A stretch of DNA of 50,409 nucleotides from Luteitalea sp. Lineage in GTDB: Bacteria > Acidobacteriota > Vicinamibacteria > Vicinamibacterales > CAVVIG01. The notes below the pieces were generated by a model, which did not search any database, was not told the DNA's origin, and saw nothing but the letters and a program-made list of their open reading frames with translations. How positions within the stretch are numbered: the stretch's first letter is position 1; each line of letters opens with the position of its first letter. Positions 39,124 through 48,950 of the stretch are shown in pieces. The translations under genes and the position numbers were made by a program. The stretch spans positions 1 through 50,409 of the forward strand of contig WHSN01000010.1 of NCBI GenBank assembly GCA_009380045.1, given 5' to 3'.

Positions 39124-40335
39124 GTGCGTCCTTTCACCTCCACCATCCCGCTTGCTGAAGCCCGCGCGCTCTTGACGGCCGGAGTGAAACCGATCGCGCG
39201 GACCGAGCGGGTGGCGCTGGCTGACGCGGCGGGACGCGTCGCCGCAGCGGAGGTCAGCTCGGAAATCGCCGTCCCCCCCTTCTCCCGATCGGCGATGGAC
39301 GGATATGCGGTGATCGCGGCCGACACCATCGGAGCCACACGCGAGCGTCCGGTTCGCCTGCGCATCGTGGAACGGATCTACACCGGCCAGCTGCCATCGC
39401 AGGCGGTTGAAGCCGGCAGCTGCGCCGAGATTGCGACCGGAGCGCCGCTGCCCGACGGCGCCGATGCGGTGATCATGGTGGAGGAAACCGGCGGAGGAGC
39501 GGGCGGCGAGCAGGTGGACCTGTTCGCGCCGGCGGCGCCCGGCCAGAACGTCGGCCGGCGCGGCGCGGACATGTCCCCGGGCGATCGGGTCGTCGGCTGC
39601 GGCGATCTCCTCAACCCAAGCCGCGTCGGAGCGCTGGCGGCGATCGGGTGCGGCGAGATCGAGCTGTTCGAGCGGCCGCGCGTCGCCATCCTCTCGACCG
39701 GCAACGAAGTGATCGAGCCGGGCCGCCGGCTCGGGCCGGGACAGATTTTCGACGTGAATCGCTTCACGCTCAGCGCGGTCGTGACGGCTCACGGCGGGCG
39801 CCCGGAGCGGCATCCTCCGGCGCAGGATACGCTCGAGGGGCTCGAGACCGCACTCACGGCATGCCGGGGCGCCGATCTGATCGTGTTCTCCGGCGGAAGC
39901 TCGGTCGGCGAGCGCGACCTGATCGTGGACCTGATCGCGCGCCGGGGAACGATGATCTTTCACGGCATCGCGGTCAAACCGGGGAAGCCGACCGCGTTTG
40001 CCACCGCCGACGGCGTGCCGTTCTTCGGCATGCCGGGCAATCCGACCTCCTGCCTGTCGAACGCCTACATCCTGCTGGTGCCGTTCCTCCGAGCGACGGC
40101 GCGGTTGCCGCTCTACGCGCCGAGAACGGTCCGCGTCCCGCTCGCCAGGCGCATCGTCTCGCCCGCCGGCCGCCATCAGTTCTACACCGTGCGGCTGCAC
40201 GACGGCGCCGCCCACCCGGCGTTCAAGGGATCGGGCGAAATCACGAGCCTGTCGCGCGCCGACGGCTACATCGAGATCCCGGCCGACCAGAGCACCATCG
40301 ATGAAGGCGCCTCGGTCGAGGTGACGTTGTTCTGA
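39124..40335 (+). CDS. moeA: Molybdopterin molybdenumtransferase
   Basis: IAVPPFSRSAMDGYAV, IATGAPLPDGADAVIMVEE, AILSTGNEVIEPG, VFSGGSSVGERD, FFGMPGNPTSCL; immediately follows moaB/mogA. Confidence 0.95.
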   Translation: MRPFTSTIPLAEARALLTAGVKPIARTERVALADAAGRVAAAEVSSEIAVPPFSRSAMDGYAVIAADTIGATRERPVRLRIVERIYTGQLPSQAVEAGSCAEIATGAPLPDGADAVIMVEETGGGAGGEQVDLFAPAAPGQNVGRRGADMSPGDRVVGCGDLLNPSRVGALAAIGCGEIELFERPRVAILSTGNEVIEPGRRLGPGQIFDVNRFTLSAVVTAHGGRPERHPPAQDTLEGLETALTACRGADLIVFSGGSSVGERDLIVDLIARRGTMIFHGIAVKPGKPTAFATADGVPFFGMPGNPTSCLSNAYILLVPFLRATARLPLYAPRTVRVPLARRIVSPAGRHQFYTVRLHDGAAHPAFKGSGEITSLSRADGYIEIPADQSTIDEGASVEVTLF

Positions 40336-40442
40336 AGTCCGGACGCGGGCCGGGCGCGCTGTGAGCCCGGGCGCGCCGCGCCGATTGGCGATCGGGAGGA
40401 CCCGGTCTGGCTTCGCCGTGTTGTCGGCGGCAATCGGTGCGC

Positions 40443-40907
40443 TCAGCGTCGGCCGATCTTGCGCTCGTACTCCTGCTCGAGCACGTCGGCGGTGTGCAGA
40501 TCGAATGCGGCAGCGGCGCGGGGATAGGCGCCACGAAACTCCGAGTGGCAGCGATAGCAGACGGTGAGATCCTTCAGCCGTCCGTAGACAGCCAGATCGA
40601 TCAGCGCGGCGCCGCCGAGGACGCCGTAGGCGATCAGGTCCTGGCCGAACCAGTAGAAGACGGCGCTGACGAGCGCGCCAACGATTACCACCGTGAGGCC
40701 GAGCTTGGGATCGAAGTCCTTGCGGACATAGAAGTCGCCGCCGGCACACACCGGACACCGGTCGACTGCGCGATCGGCCTGCAGCGCATCGGATACCGCG
40801 AGCGGAATGTCGCGTCCGCATCTGCCGCACACGATGGCGGTCGGACGCTCCGCCGCCACCACCGGCAGCCCGGCATCGCAGGCGGGACATTTGACGAGAA
40901 TCTGCAT
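40443..40907 (-). CDS. Zinc-ribbon-rich membrane protein of unknown function
   Basis: CxxC pairs (CPAC, CGRC, CPVC, CYRC) flanking two hydrophobic segments (LTVVIVGALVSAVFYWFG; LIAYGVLGGAALIDLAVYG). Confidence 0.75.
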   Translation of the reverse strand: MQILVKCPACDAGLPVVAAERPTAIVCGRCGRDIPLAVSDALQADRAVDRCPVCAGGDFYVRKDFDPKLGLTVVIVGALVSAVFYWFGQDLIAYGVLGGAALIDLAVYGRLKDLTVCYRCHSEFRGAYPRAAAAFDLHTADVLEQEYERKIGRR

Positions 40908-40940
40908 CCTTCGAAAAGTTTCTCACGAGGCGCGAGCACC

Positions 40941-41945
40941 TCAGGTTCCAGGGAAGAAGGACGGCAGCGCGAGATCGCGCATCGTGTGCAGGCCGGGCGA
41001 CGCCGCCAGCACCTTCGGGATCGAGTTCACCGCGATCGACGCGGTGGCGATGTCGCCGTGAATGCCGCAAGCGATCTTCATCGACAGGGCGGGCGATCCC
41101 TCGATGTCCACCGAGTCGTAGGTCTCCGGCGCTCCCAGATACGCCTCGAAGTGCAGACGGATCACCGGTTCGCCGCTCCGGTATCCGACGCCGTCCTGGA
41201 TGATGCCGCAGACGTAGCCGGGATCGACCGCCAGGAACTCGCTGGCAACGGTCACCGCCGCCAGCTTCGGCTGGATGTCGTCGGTGATGCGGTCGAGCGA
41301 CCATCCCAGCGCGTCGGCAATCATCGCGATTGATTCGGTCAACCCGACGTGCCTGACGCTGCCGTCGCCGACCTTCCACTGGAACTGCTCGGTCGTGAGA
41401 CCGGCGCCGATCTTCTGCTGGAACGACAGCCGCCGAATGCGCGCATCCTGCAGCCGATTCACCACCACGCGCTCGACCCGCTCGCAGACGGCGGTCAACA
41501 TGATCGGCAGGGCGTCCATCGCGAATCCGGGGTTGACGCCGGTCCCGAGCACGGCGACCTTGGCCTTCTTGGCCATCGCATGCAGCAGGCGGGCCTGCGT
41601 GATGTGCGTGTACCCGGGGTACGACAGCTCCTCGGTGGTCGACACGATCGGCGTCTTCGACTTCAGGATCGTCTCGAGCTGCGGCAGCACGCTTTCGAGC
41701 GACGAATTGGTCGCGTGAATCACGACGTCGGGCCGGGCCGACTTGAGCGCTCGCGCGGCATTGTCCTGCACCGCGATCCCGAGCCGCTCGGTGAGACCGG
41801 CGACGTCGCCGAGGTCGCGGCCGGCGATGGCGGGATCGACGTCGACCGCGCCCACGATCTTCAGTCCCTTGCGGGCGGCCACCTGCCTGACGATTGAGAC
41901 GCCGATCGGTCCGAGGCCGAAGTGCAGCACACGTATGTTGGCCAT
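40941..41945 (-). CDS. Dihydrodipicolinate reductase-like / 2,4-diaminopentanoate dehydrogenase-like protein
   Basis: Rossmann N-terminus (IRVLHFGLGPIGVSIVRQVAARKGLKIVGAVDVDPAIAGRDLGDVAGL), DVVIHATNSSLESVLPQLETIL, VLGTGVNPGFAMDALPIML. Confidence 0.82.
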   Translation of the reverse strand: MANIRVLHFGLGPIGVSIVRQVAARKGLKIVGAVDVDPAIAGRDLGDVAGLTERLGIAVQDNAARALKSARPDVVIHATNSSLESVLPQLETILKSKTPIVSTTEELSYPGYTHITQARLLHAMAKKAKVAVLGTGVNPGFAMDALPIMLTAVCERVERVVVNRLQDARIRRLSFQQKIGAGLTTEQFQWKVGDGSVRHVGLTESIAMIADALGWSLDRITDDIQPKLAAVTVASEFLAVDPGYVCGIIQDGVGYRSGEPVIRLHFEAYLGAPETYDSVDIEGSPALSMKIACGIHGDIATASIAVNSIPKVLAASPGLHTMRDLALPSFFPGT

Positions 41946-41989
41946 CGGCGCAAATTATAGCGCGGCGCATGGTGGTACCATGCACGGCG

Positions 41990-43957
41990 ATGGCCGGTTC
42001 ACGAGCTCACCACTTGCGGCTGGTGGCGGCGCTGCTCGCGGCCGGTGTACCGCTGCTGGCGCAGACACAGCCGTCGCCGACCGTCACCGGGTCGGTCAAC
42101 CCGCCGCGGTCGCCCCGCAACGCCAGCTACACCATCAGCGCCCGTCTCGATGCGCCCGGCCGCACCATCACCGGCTCGGAGACGATCGCCTGGCGAAACA
42201 TCACGGCGAATGCCGCGACCGAGCTGCAGTTCCACCTGTACTGGAACGGCTGGCGCGACACCAGGTCCACCTTCATGCGGGAACGCGCCCTGAGCAACCC
42301 GGCGTCACCTTCGCCGGACGATTTCTCCCGCATCGATGTCTCCACCGTGAGGATCGTCGGAGCCGGAGGCGCCACCGATCTGACGTCGGGCCGTCGCTTC
42401 ATTCAACCCGACGACGACAACCCGGACGACCAGACGATGATGGCCGTCCCCCTGCCGCAACCGGTCGAACCGGGCGAACGTCTCACGATCGAGATCTCCT
42501 GGACCGCGAAGGTGCCACGCACGTTCGCGCGCACCGGCGCCATCGGCAACTACTTCTTCATCGCGCAGTGGTTTCCCAAGCTCGGCGTGCTCGAGGATCG
42601 CGGGTGGAACACCCACCAGTTTCATGCCGCCACCGAGTTCTTCTCGGACTACGGCGTCTACGACGTCCAGCTGACCGTGCCTTCGGCCTGGCTGGTCGGC
42701 GCGACCGGAGTGCAGCAGGCCGTCCGCGAGAACGGCGACGGCACCGCCACGCATCGCTACTACCAGGAAGACGTGCACGACTTCGTCTGGACGACGAGCC
42801 CGGACTACATCGAGCGCATCAAGCTCTTCGACGTCCAGGGCCTGCCGCCGGTGGCGATGCGCCTGCTCATCCTGCCGGAGCATGCGCCGCAGGCCGATCG
42901 CCACTTCGCGGCCGCCGAGACGGCGCTGAAATGGTACGGCCAGTGGTTCGGTCCGTATTTCTACGGCCACATCACCATCGTCGATCCCGCCTACCAGAGC
43001 GGCGCCGACGGCATGGAGTACCCGACGCTGATCACGGCAGGGACCCGGTGGCTGGTCGGACCCGAGGTGACGCTGGAAACACCCGAGGAGGTGACGGCTC
43101 ATGAAGCCGGCCACCAGTTCTTCTACGGCATCGTCGGCACCAACGAATTCGAGCACGCGTGGATGGATGAAGGGATCAACACCTTTGCGACCGCACGCGC
43201 GATGCAGCAGGATTTCCCGGAGACGTTTCTCGAGCAGCGCTACTTCGGCGGGTTCGTGCCGTGGGTGTTCAACGACATCAGGCTGTCGCGCGAAACCGTC
43301 TGGAATCGCCTCCCGACGTATCGGCCGGCGGCGAAGAGCGACCCAGGGTCCGCCGCGTCGTACCGCTACTCGCCGGTTACCGGCCGCTACATCACCTACA
43401 ACAAGACCGCGTTGTGGCTGAACACCATGGAACGCTGGCTCGGCTGGGAAACGCTTCAGCGGGTGCTTGCCGCCTTCTACACCGAGTTCCAGTTCAAGCA
43501 TCCGACACCTGACGATTTCTTCAACACCGCGAACCGGGTGTCCGGCCGGGACCTCGGATGGTTCTTCGATCAGGTGCACCGGAGCTCGAACGTCTTCGAC
43601 TACGGCGTCGAAGACTTGAAGAGCGCGTCAGACGGCGCCGGATACAGGACGACGGTGCTGGTCCGCCGCTACGGCGAAGCGATCTTTCCGGTCGCGGTGC
43701 GTGTGAGGTTCGAAGACGGCACCGAGATCACGGAGCAGTGGGACGGCCGCGACAGATGGACGCTGTTCACCTACCAACGCCCCGCGCGCGCTCTGTCGGC
43801 GCACGTCGATCCCGACCGTGTGCTGCTGCTCGACGTGAACTACACCAACAACTCGCGGACGCTGCAGCCGCAGAGCGGCGCGGCCGCGACCAAATGGGCG
43901 CTCAAGTGGATGGTGTGGCTGCAGGACTCGCTGCTGACATGGGCGTTCTTCGCTTAG
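41990..43957 (+). CDS. M1-family metallopeptidase
   Basis: Signal peptide; MEYPTLITAG, zinc motif VTAHEAGHQFFYGIVGTNEFEHAWMDEGINTFA (HExxH...E). Confidence 0.92.
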   Translation: MAGSRAHHLRLVAALLAAGVPLLAQTQPSPTVTGSVNPPRSPRNASYTISARLDAPGRTITGSETIAWRNITANAATELQFHLYWNGWRDTRSTFMRERALSNPASPSPDDFSRIDVSTVRIVGAGGATDLTSGRRFIQPDDDNPDDQTMMAVPLPQPVEPGERLTIEISWTAKVPRTFARTGAIGNYFFIAQWFPKLGVLEDRGWNTHQFHAATEFFSDYGVYDVQLTVPSAWLVGATGVQQAVRENGDGTATHRYYQEDVHDFVWTTSPDYIERIKLFDVQGLPPVAMRLLILPEHAPQADRHFAAAETALKWYGQWFGPYFYGHITIVDPAYQSGADGMEYPTLITAGTRWLVGPEVTLETPEEVTAHEAGHQFFYGIVGTNEFEHAWMDEGINTFATARAMQQDFPETFLEQRYFGGFVPWVFNDIRLSRETVWNRLPTYRPAAKSDPGSAASYRYSPVTGRYITYNKTALWLNTMERWLGWETLQRVLAAFYTEFQFKHPTPDDFFNTANRVSGRDLGWFFDQVHRSSNVFDYGVEDLKSASDGAGYRTTVLVRRYGEAIFPVAVRVRFEDGTEITEQWDGRDRWTLFTYQRPARALSAHVDPDRVLLLDVNYTNNSRTLQPQSGAAATKWALKWMVWLQDSLLTWAFFA

Positions 43958-44123
43958 AGGCTCTCGTCCGCCGCTTTCGATTCGGTCTCGCGACCGACGC
44001 GTGTCTCGCGCCGCCAGCCAGGTTCGCTGCCGCAGCAGATTTCCCGCCCGTGGCTCGCGGAGGCACTGACGCCGGGCGAGGCTGGCGTGCAGGGGCGGTT
44101 TTGCTTCGAACGCAGATGGCGCG

Positions 44124-45122
44124 ATGCTGAAAGCCTGGCGCGACGGGATCGGCCGTGTGAACCGCGCCCCGGCGATCCTTTTCGGCCTCTGGATCACGAC
44201 GGCGCTGGTGAGCGTGCCGCTGACGCTGGAGATCCGCGGCCGGATTCAGGATCATCTCGGCGCCAGCCTCGAAGCCGGCAGCGCCGCGAGCGACGTGAAC
44301 TACGACTGGCTGCAGGAGTTCATGGGCCAGGCCGGGGGCCTCTCCCGGACGGTTACGCCCTCCGTCGTCGGCTTCGCGGCGGTGCTCGACAACCTGTCGG
44401 CCCTCGTCGATGCCACCCCTCGGCCGGCGGTCGTCGCGGCGGCGGCTGCGCTGTACGTCGTGCTGCTCACCTTCTTCTCCGGCGGGATCATCGACCGCTA
44501 CGCGCGGGATCGCGCGGTCCGCGCGCACGGGTTCTTCACCGTATGCGGCGTTTTCTTCTTTCGCTTCCTGCGGCTCGGGGTCCTCGCCGCCGCCGCCTAC
44601 GGATTCCTGTTCGGCTCGTTTCACCCGTGGCTCTTCGACGACGTCTATCCGCGTCTCACCGCTGACGTCACCTCGGAACGGACCGCCTTCTTCACGAGGC
44701 TCGGGCTCTACCTGCTGTTTGGCCTGCCGCTCGCGGTGGTGAACCTGCTGTTCGACTACGCCAAGGTGCGCGCGGTGGTCGAAGATCGAAGGAGCATGAT
44801 TGGCGCGCTCGCCGCCGCCGGGTCGTTCGTGCGCCGCAATCTCTGGAGCGCATCGGCTCTGTACGCGCTCAACGCGGCGGCCTTCGTCGGGGTGCTGGCG
44901 GTGTACCGGCTGATCGCGCCGGGCGTCGGCACGGCGGGACTCTCGATGTGGCTGGCGTTTGGCGTCGGTCAGCTTTACGTGGTCGCGCGGCTATGGGTGA
45001 AGGCCGTGTTCTGGTCGTCGGAGACGGCGCTCTTCCAGAGCCGCCTCGCACATGCCGGTTATGTCCGAAGCCCCGAGCGGCTGTGGCCCGAGTCGCCAGC
45101 CGCCGAAGCCATCGCACGCTGA
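44124..45122 (+). CDS. Multi-pass membrane protein of unknown function
   Basis: Several hydrophobic helices (PAILFGLWITTALVSVPLTL, VVAAAAALYVVLLTFFSGGIIDRYA, LGLYLLFGLPLAVVNLLFDYAKVRAVVEDRRS). Confidence 0.8.
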   Translation: MLKAWRDGIGRVNRAPAILFGLWITTALVSVPLTLEIRGRIQDHLGASLEAGSAASDVNYDWLQEFMGQAGGLSRTVTPSVVGFAAVLDNLSALVDATPRPAVVAAAAALYVVLLTFFSGGIIDRYARDRAVRAHGFFTVCGVFFFRFLRLGVLAAAAYGFLFGSFHPWLFDDVYPRLTADVTSERTAFFTRLGLYLLFGLPLAVVNLLFDYAKVRAVVEDRRSMIGALAAAGSFVRRNLWSASALYALNAAAFVGVLAVYRLIAPGVGTAGLSMWLAFGVGQLYVVARLWVKAVFWSSETALFQSRLAHAGYVRSPERLWPESPAAEAIAR

Positions 45123-45163
45123 CTCAACCGGAGTCCCACTCGCAGTTCGCACACCAGAAAGAT

Positions 45164-47005
45164 TTACTCAGAGGCCTGAACGTCAGCGCCGTGCCGCGGC
45201 GCCGACGCCTGGGCGATGACTGCCTTGATCGCGTCGGCGTCGAGCGATTCGACCACCAGCAGCTCCTCGGCCATGGCGCGCACCGCAGCGCGGTTCCTGG
45301 CGATGATCTGACGCGCCGTTTCGTAGCCGCGCATCACCAGCTCGCGAACCTCGTCGTCAACGCGCTCGGCCGTGGCTTCGCTCATGCCGGCGCCGCGGTC
45401 CGGGCCGGAAGCGTTGCCGGCCGATCGATAGGCCAGCGGACCGAGCGCCGACATGCCGAACTCGCACACCATCCGGCGCGCGATGTCGGTGGCGCGCTCG
45501 ATGTCGCTGCCGGCGCCGCTCGTCATCTGGCGGAGGAAGAGCTCCTCGGCGATGCGGCCGCCCATCAGAATCGCAATCTGCGCTTCGAGGAAGTCGCGGG
45601 TATGGGTGTGCCGATCGCCCTCCGGCAGCTGCATCGTCACCCCCAGCGCGCGGCCGCGCGGAATGATCGTCACCTTGTGAAGCGGATCGGCGCCCGGCAG
45701 CAGCGCCGCGACCAGGGCGTGACCGGATTCGTGGTAGGCGCAGGTGACCCGCTCGTGCTCGGTCATCTGCAATGACTTGCGCTCGACGCCCATCAGCGCC
45801 TTGTCGCGCGCCTGATCGAGATCCGAGGCCTCGACCGTGCTCCGGTTGGAACGCACGGCGAACAGGGCCGCCTCGTTGATCAAGTTGGCCAGCTCGGCCC
45901 CCGAGAACCCGGGAGTGCCGCGCGCGATCTGCCGCAGGTCCACGTCTGAACCGATGGACACCTTCCTGGCGTGAATCCGCAGGATCTGCTCGCGCCCTCG
46001 CACGTCGGGCGCGCCGACCGTGACCTGCCGATCGAACCGCCCCGGCCTGAGGAGCGCCGGATCGAGGATGTCGGGCCGGTTGGTGGCAGCCACGATGACG
46101 ATGCCCTGGTTGGGCGCGAAGCCGTCCATTTCGACGAGCAGCTGGTTGAGCGTCTGTTCGCGCTCCTCGTGACTGAGCGAGGCGCCGCCGCGGCTTCGCC
46201 CGACGGCGTCGAGCTCGTCGATGAAGATGATGCAGGCTGCGTGACGGCGGGCATCCTTGAACAGCCGGCGGACGCGTGACGCGCCGACGCCCGCATACAT
46301 CTCGACGAAATCCGAGCCGCTCGCGAACAGGAACGGCACCCGTGCCTCGCCCGCAATCGATCGCGCCAGCAGGGTCTTACCCGTCCCCGGAGGGCCGACG
46401 AGCAAGATGCCCTTGGGAATGCGGCCGCCGATGGCGGAGAAACGACCAGGCTCGCGCAGGAAATCGACGAGCTCCTTCACCTCCTCTTTCGCTTCATCGA
46501 CGCCAGCGACGTCGGCGAAGGTGACGTTCGACGCCTCGCGATCGGCTGTACGGGTCTTGCTCTCGAGCGCGGGAATACGCCCGGTCGTGACGCGGTAAAG
46601 CGTGAGGCCGAGCATGCCGACGAATGCCAGGCCGAGGACGATCGCGCCGTAGCTGTACGCCGATGCCTCGGAGAGGGGGCGCACGTCGATGCGCACGCCT
46701 TTTTTCGCCATCTCCGAAACAAAGGCCGGGTTGGCGGTGACGTAGTTCGACGGCGCGATGGTCCGGACGATGCGGCCGTCGGTGTGTGTAATGTCGAGCT
46801 GATCGCCTTTGACCACGACCTCGGCCACCACACCGCGGTCGGCATCCCGAAGCAACTCGGAGAAGGCCACGCGCGGCGGTTCGGCCGCGGCGCGGCTGCG
46901 GACGAACAGCACGAGCAGGACGAGCGCCGCCGCGACAGCCGCGGCGATGCAGATGGCGCGCGGTCGAGACCACTTTCGAGACACCACGTCAAACTCCGGG
47001 CGCAT
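45164..47005 (-). CDS. ftsH: ATP-dependent zinc metalloprotease FtsH
   Basis: Two N-terminal TM segments, Walker A ([17 protein letters not shown]), Walker B ([15 protein letters not shown]), SRH ([21 protein letters not shown]), [11 protein letters not shown] zinc motif. Confidence 0.97.
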   Translation of the reverse strand: MRPEFDVVSRKWSRPRAICIAAAVAAALVLLVLFVRSRAAAEPPRVAFSELLRDADRGVVAEVVVKGDQLDITHTDGRIVRTIAPSNYVTANPAFVSEMAKKGVRIDVRPLSEASAYSYGAIVLGLAFVGMLGLTLYRVTTGRIPALESKTRTADREASNVTFADVAGVDEAKEEVKELVDFLREPGRFSAIGGRIPKGILLVGPPGTGKTLLARSIAGEARVPFLFASGSDFVEMYAGVGASRVRRLFKDARRHAACIIFIDELDAVGRSRGGASLSHEEREQTLNQLLVEMDGFAPNQGIVIVAATNRPDILDPALLRPGRFDRQVTVGAPDVRGREQILRIHARKVSIGSDVDLRQIARGTPGFSGAELANLINEAALFAVRSNRSTVEASDLDQARDKALMGVERKSLQMTEHERVTCAYHESGHALVAALLPGADPLHKVTIIPRGRALGVTMQLPEGDRHTHTRDFLEAQIAILMGGRIAEELFLRQMTSGAGSDIERATDIARRMVCEFGMSALGPLAYRSAGNASGPDRGAGMSEATAERVDDEVRELVMRGYETARQIIARNRAAVRAMAEELLVVESLDADAIKAVIAQASAPRHGADVQASE

Positions 47006-47341
47006 CGACGGGGCCTACAGCGCCGCGGGACACGCGATTGCCTGATTTCGGTTGTAGAGAGGAATTCCCACCGGTGAGCGGGAATGCAGAAAAATCATAC
47101 ACGACCAGATTTTGAATGTAAATGGAACGTTCTCATAGACTTACCACATCATCGCCAGCTGAGCACATTTGCGGCTGGCTTCTGCTCGACCAGCGTCTCG
47201 AGTTCAACAGCTCTTTGTATAGCCGGTCTGACTATCGGCCGTCCGAGGCCTCGACATTCGCATACTGGCGAAACCGGGTGCCGAGAGGGTCGTCTTACGC
47301 AGCAAGGCCAGCCGTTTCGTGAGCTGGTCGCGCTCTCTGCG

Positions 47342-47385
47342 GGTTCGGCGGATTCGGCGGGTTCGGCGGTTCGGCGGTTCGGCGG
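47342..47385. repeat. GGTTCGGCG-type 8/9-mer tandem repeat
   Basis: Direct reading: GGTTCGGCG GATTCGGCG GGTTCGGCG GTTCGGCG GTTCGGCGG. Confidence 0.9.
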
Positions 47386-47431
47386 CCAATGATGGCAGTC
47401 GAGCGCGACCGAACAGCGCGAACGGGACGCC

Positions 47432-48151
47432 TCAAACGTCGGCGAACTTGTAGCCGACGCCCCAGACGGTGAGCAGATACCTGGGGACGGCCGGATCGGC
47501 CTCGATGCGGCGGCGCAGGCGCTTCACCAGCGTGTCCACGCTGCGAACGGTGACGAAGGTGTCGCCGCGCCAGATTTTCCCCAGCAGCGCTTCGCGGCTG
47601 AACACAATCCCGGCATGCGTCGCCAGCAGGTGCAGCATCCGGAACTCCTGAGCGGTGAGCTCGATGTCGCGCTGGTCGATCCGCACCCGGCGCTTCGGCA
47701 CGTCGATCTCAACGCCGTGGATGCGAACGATGCCCTCTTCTGTCGCGTGCGGGCCTGCGCCTGCCGTCAGTGGAGGACGCCTGAGCAGGGCGCGGGCTCG
47801 CGCAACCAGCTCGCGAACCCCGAAGGGCTTGGTGAGATAGTCGTCGGCGCCGCTTTCGAGCCCGACCACTTTGTCGGACTCCTCACGGCGCGCCGTGAGC
47901 ATCAGGATCGGAGCATCCTTGTTGAGGCGGCCATTCCGCACCGCCCGGCACAGCGACAGGCCGTCGAGCCCCGGCAGCATGACGTCCAGCACCATCAGGT
48001 CGTAGCGCACGGCGCCGGCACGCTCGAGCGCACGGATCCCGTCCGCTTCCGCGTCGCAGTCATACCCCTCGTGCCGCAAGTGCAGACACACCAGGTCCCG
48101 GATATTCGGCTCGTCCTCCACCACCAGGACTCGCGCCGGAGCAGTTGCCAT
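47432..48151 (-). CDS. OmpR-family response regulator
   Basis: Receiver (VLVVEDEPNIRDLVCLHL, DLMVLDVMLPGLDGLSLC, ESGADDYLTKPFGVRELVARARALLRR) and winged helix (LTAQEFRMLHLLATHAGIVFSREALLGKIW). Start set at MATAPARV. Confidence 0.94.
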   Translation of the reverse strand: MATAPARVLVVEDEPNIRDLVCLHLRHEGYDCDAEADGIRALERAGAVRYDLMVLDVMLPGLDGLSLCRAVRNGRLNKDAPILMLTARREESDKVVGLESGADDYLTKPFGVRELVARARALLRRPPLTAGAGPHATEEGIVRIHGVEIDVPKRRVRIDQRDIELTAQEFRMLHLLATHAGIVFSREALLGKIWRGDTFVTVRSVDTLVKRLRRRIEADPAVPRYLLTVWGVGYKFADV

Positions 48152-48229
48152 CAATTTTTCACAGTCCGTCCACGGCGTCGCCACGCTGTTCCCGTCCAAT
48201 CAGACAGTGACACAGTTTGGAGGACAGCC

Positions 48230-48769
48230 ATGAGAGCAACGATCACACGACTCGGATTCGCCATCGGCGCCCTGGCGGTCGCGGTGAGCCTCGCCGGAGG
48301 GGTCTATGCCGCGGGCCAGAATAACAGCTCAACACAGGGCCCGGATGGCCAGCGCCGGTTCGGCGGCCCTGGCCGCATGATGGGGCGCGGCGGCCCGGGA
48401 AGTCCCATGAGGGGTGTGCTGCCGCCGATGGTGCTGCAGCGGCTCGACCTGACCGACGCGCAGAAAGAGCGCGTGAAGACGATCGTGGAATCACATCGGG
48501 ACGAGATGAGGGCGACCTTCGACCGCGGCCTGAAGGCGCGAGCGGCGCTCGACGTGGCGATAGGAGGGGACACTTTCGATGAGGCGACGGTCCGCACGAG
48601 AGCGGCCGAAGTGGCCACGATCGACACCGACGCGGCCGTGAGCCGCGCCCGGGTGTTCAACGAGGTCTACCAGATCCTCACCCCCGAACAGCAGACGAAG
48701 CTGCGGGAGATTCAGGCCGAGATGCAGAAGCGGATGGAGAACCGCCAGCAGCGGCGCGGCCAGCGCTGA
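48230..48769 (+). CDS. Spy/CpxP-like periplasmic protein
   Basis: Signal peptide, Gly/Arg/Met-rich segment, two LTxxQ-like motifs (LDLTDAQKERVKTI, ILTPEQQTKLREIQAEM); GGAGGA upstream of the ATG at 48230. Confidence 0.82.
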   Translation: MRATITRLGFAIGALAVAVSLAGGVYAAGQNNSSTQGPDGQRRFGGPGRMMGRGGPGSPMRGVLPPMVLQRLDLTDAQKERVKTIVESHRDEMRATFDRGLKARAALDVAIGGDTFDEATVRTRAAEVATIDTDAAVSRARVFNEVYQILTPEQQTKLREIQAEMQKRMENRQQRRGQR

Positions 48770-48950
48770 GCCCTCCGGCCACGACGACACGGCGCTCGGA
48801 ACAGACCTGCTCTCGTGAAACGTCCCCGCGTGGACCAGCCACGCGACACGACGTGAACCGCGGAAGCCGCCGAGCTCGCAGAGATCTTCCTGGATCGTTC
48901 TCTCTGCGGAGCTCGGCGCGCCGATGCCTTTCTTCGCGCTCATCGTGAAT

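Noticed and set aside
37750-40335. Crp/Fnr-MoaB-MoeA as a novel regulatory unit
   Set aside because: Plausible ordinary arrangement; the regulator has no Fnr-type Fe-S cysteine cluster and there is a 178-bp gap, so no special link can be claimed.
38752-41985. 1077-aa minus-strand ORF
   Set aside because: Runs antisense to moeA/moaB and out of frame through the dehydrogenase and zinc-ribbon genes; no domain.
42305-43579. 424-aa minus-strand ORF opposite the M1 peptidase
   Set aside because: Shadow ORF; plus strand has the HEAGH...E zinc motif and signal peptide.
47615-48229. N-terminal part of the 384-aa plus ORF including the Spy-like gene
   Set aside because: This part is antisense to the response regulator; real start is the ATG at 48230 with GGAGGA upstream and a signal peptide.
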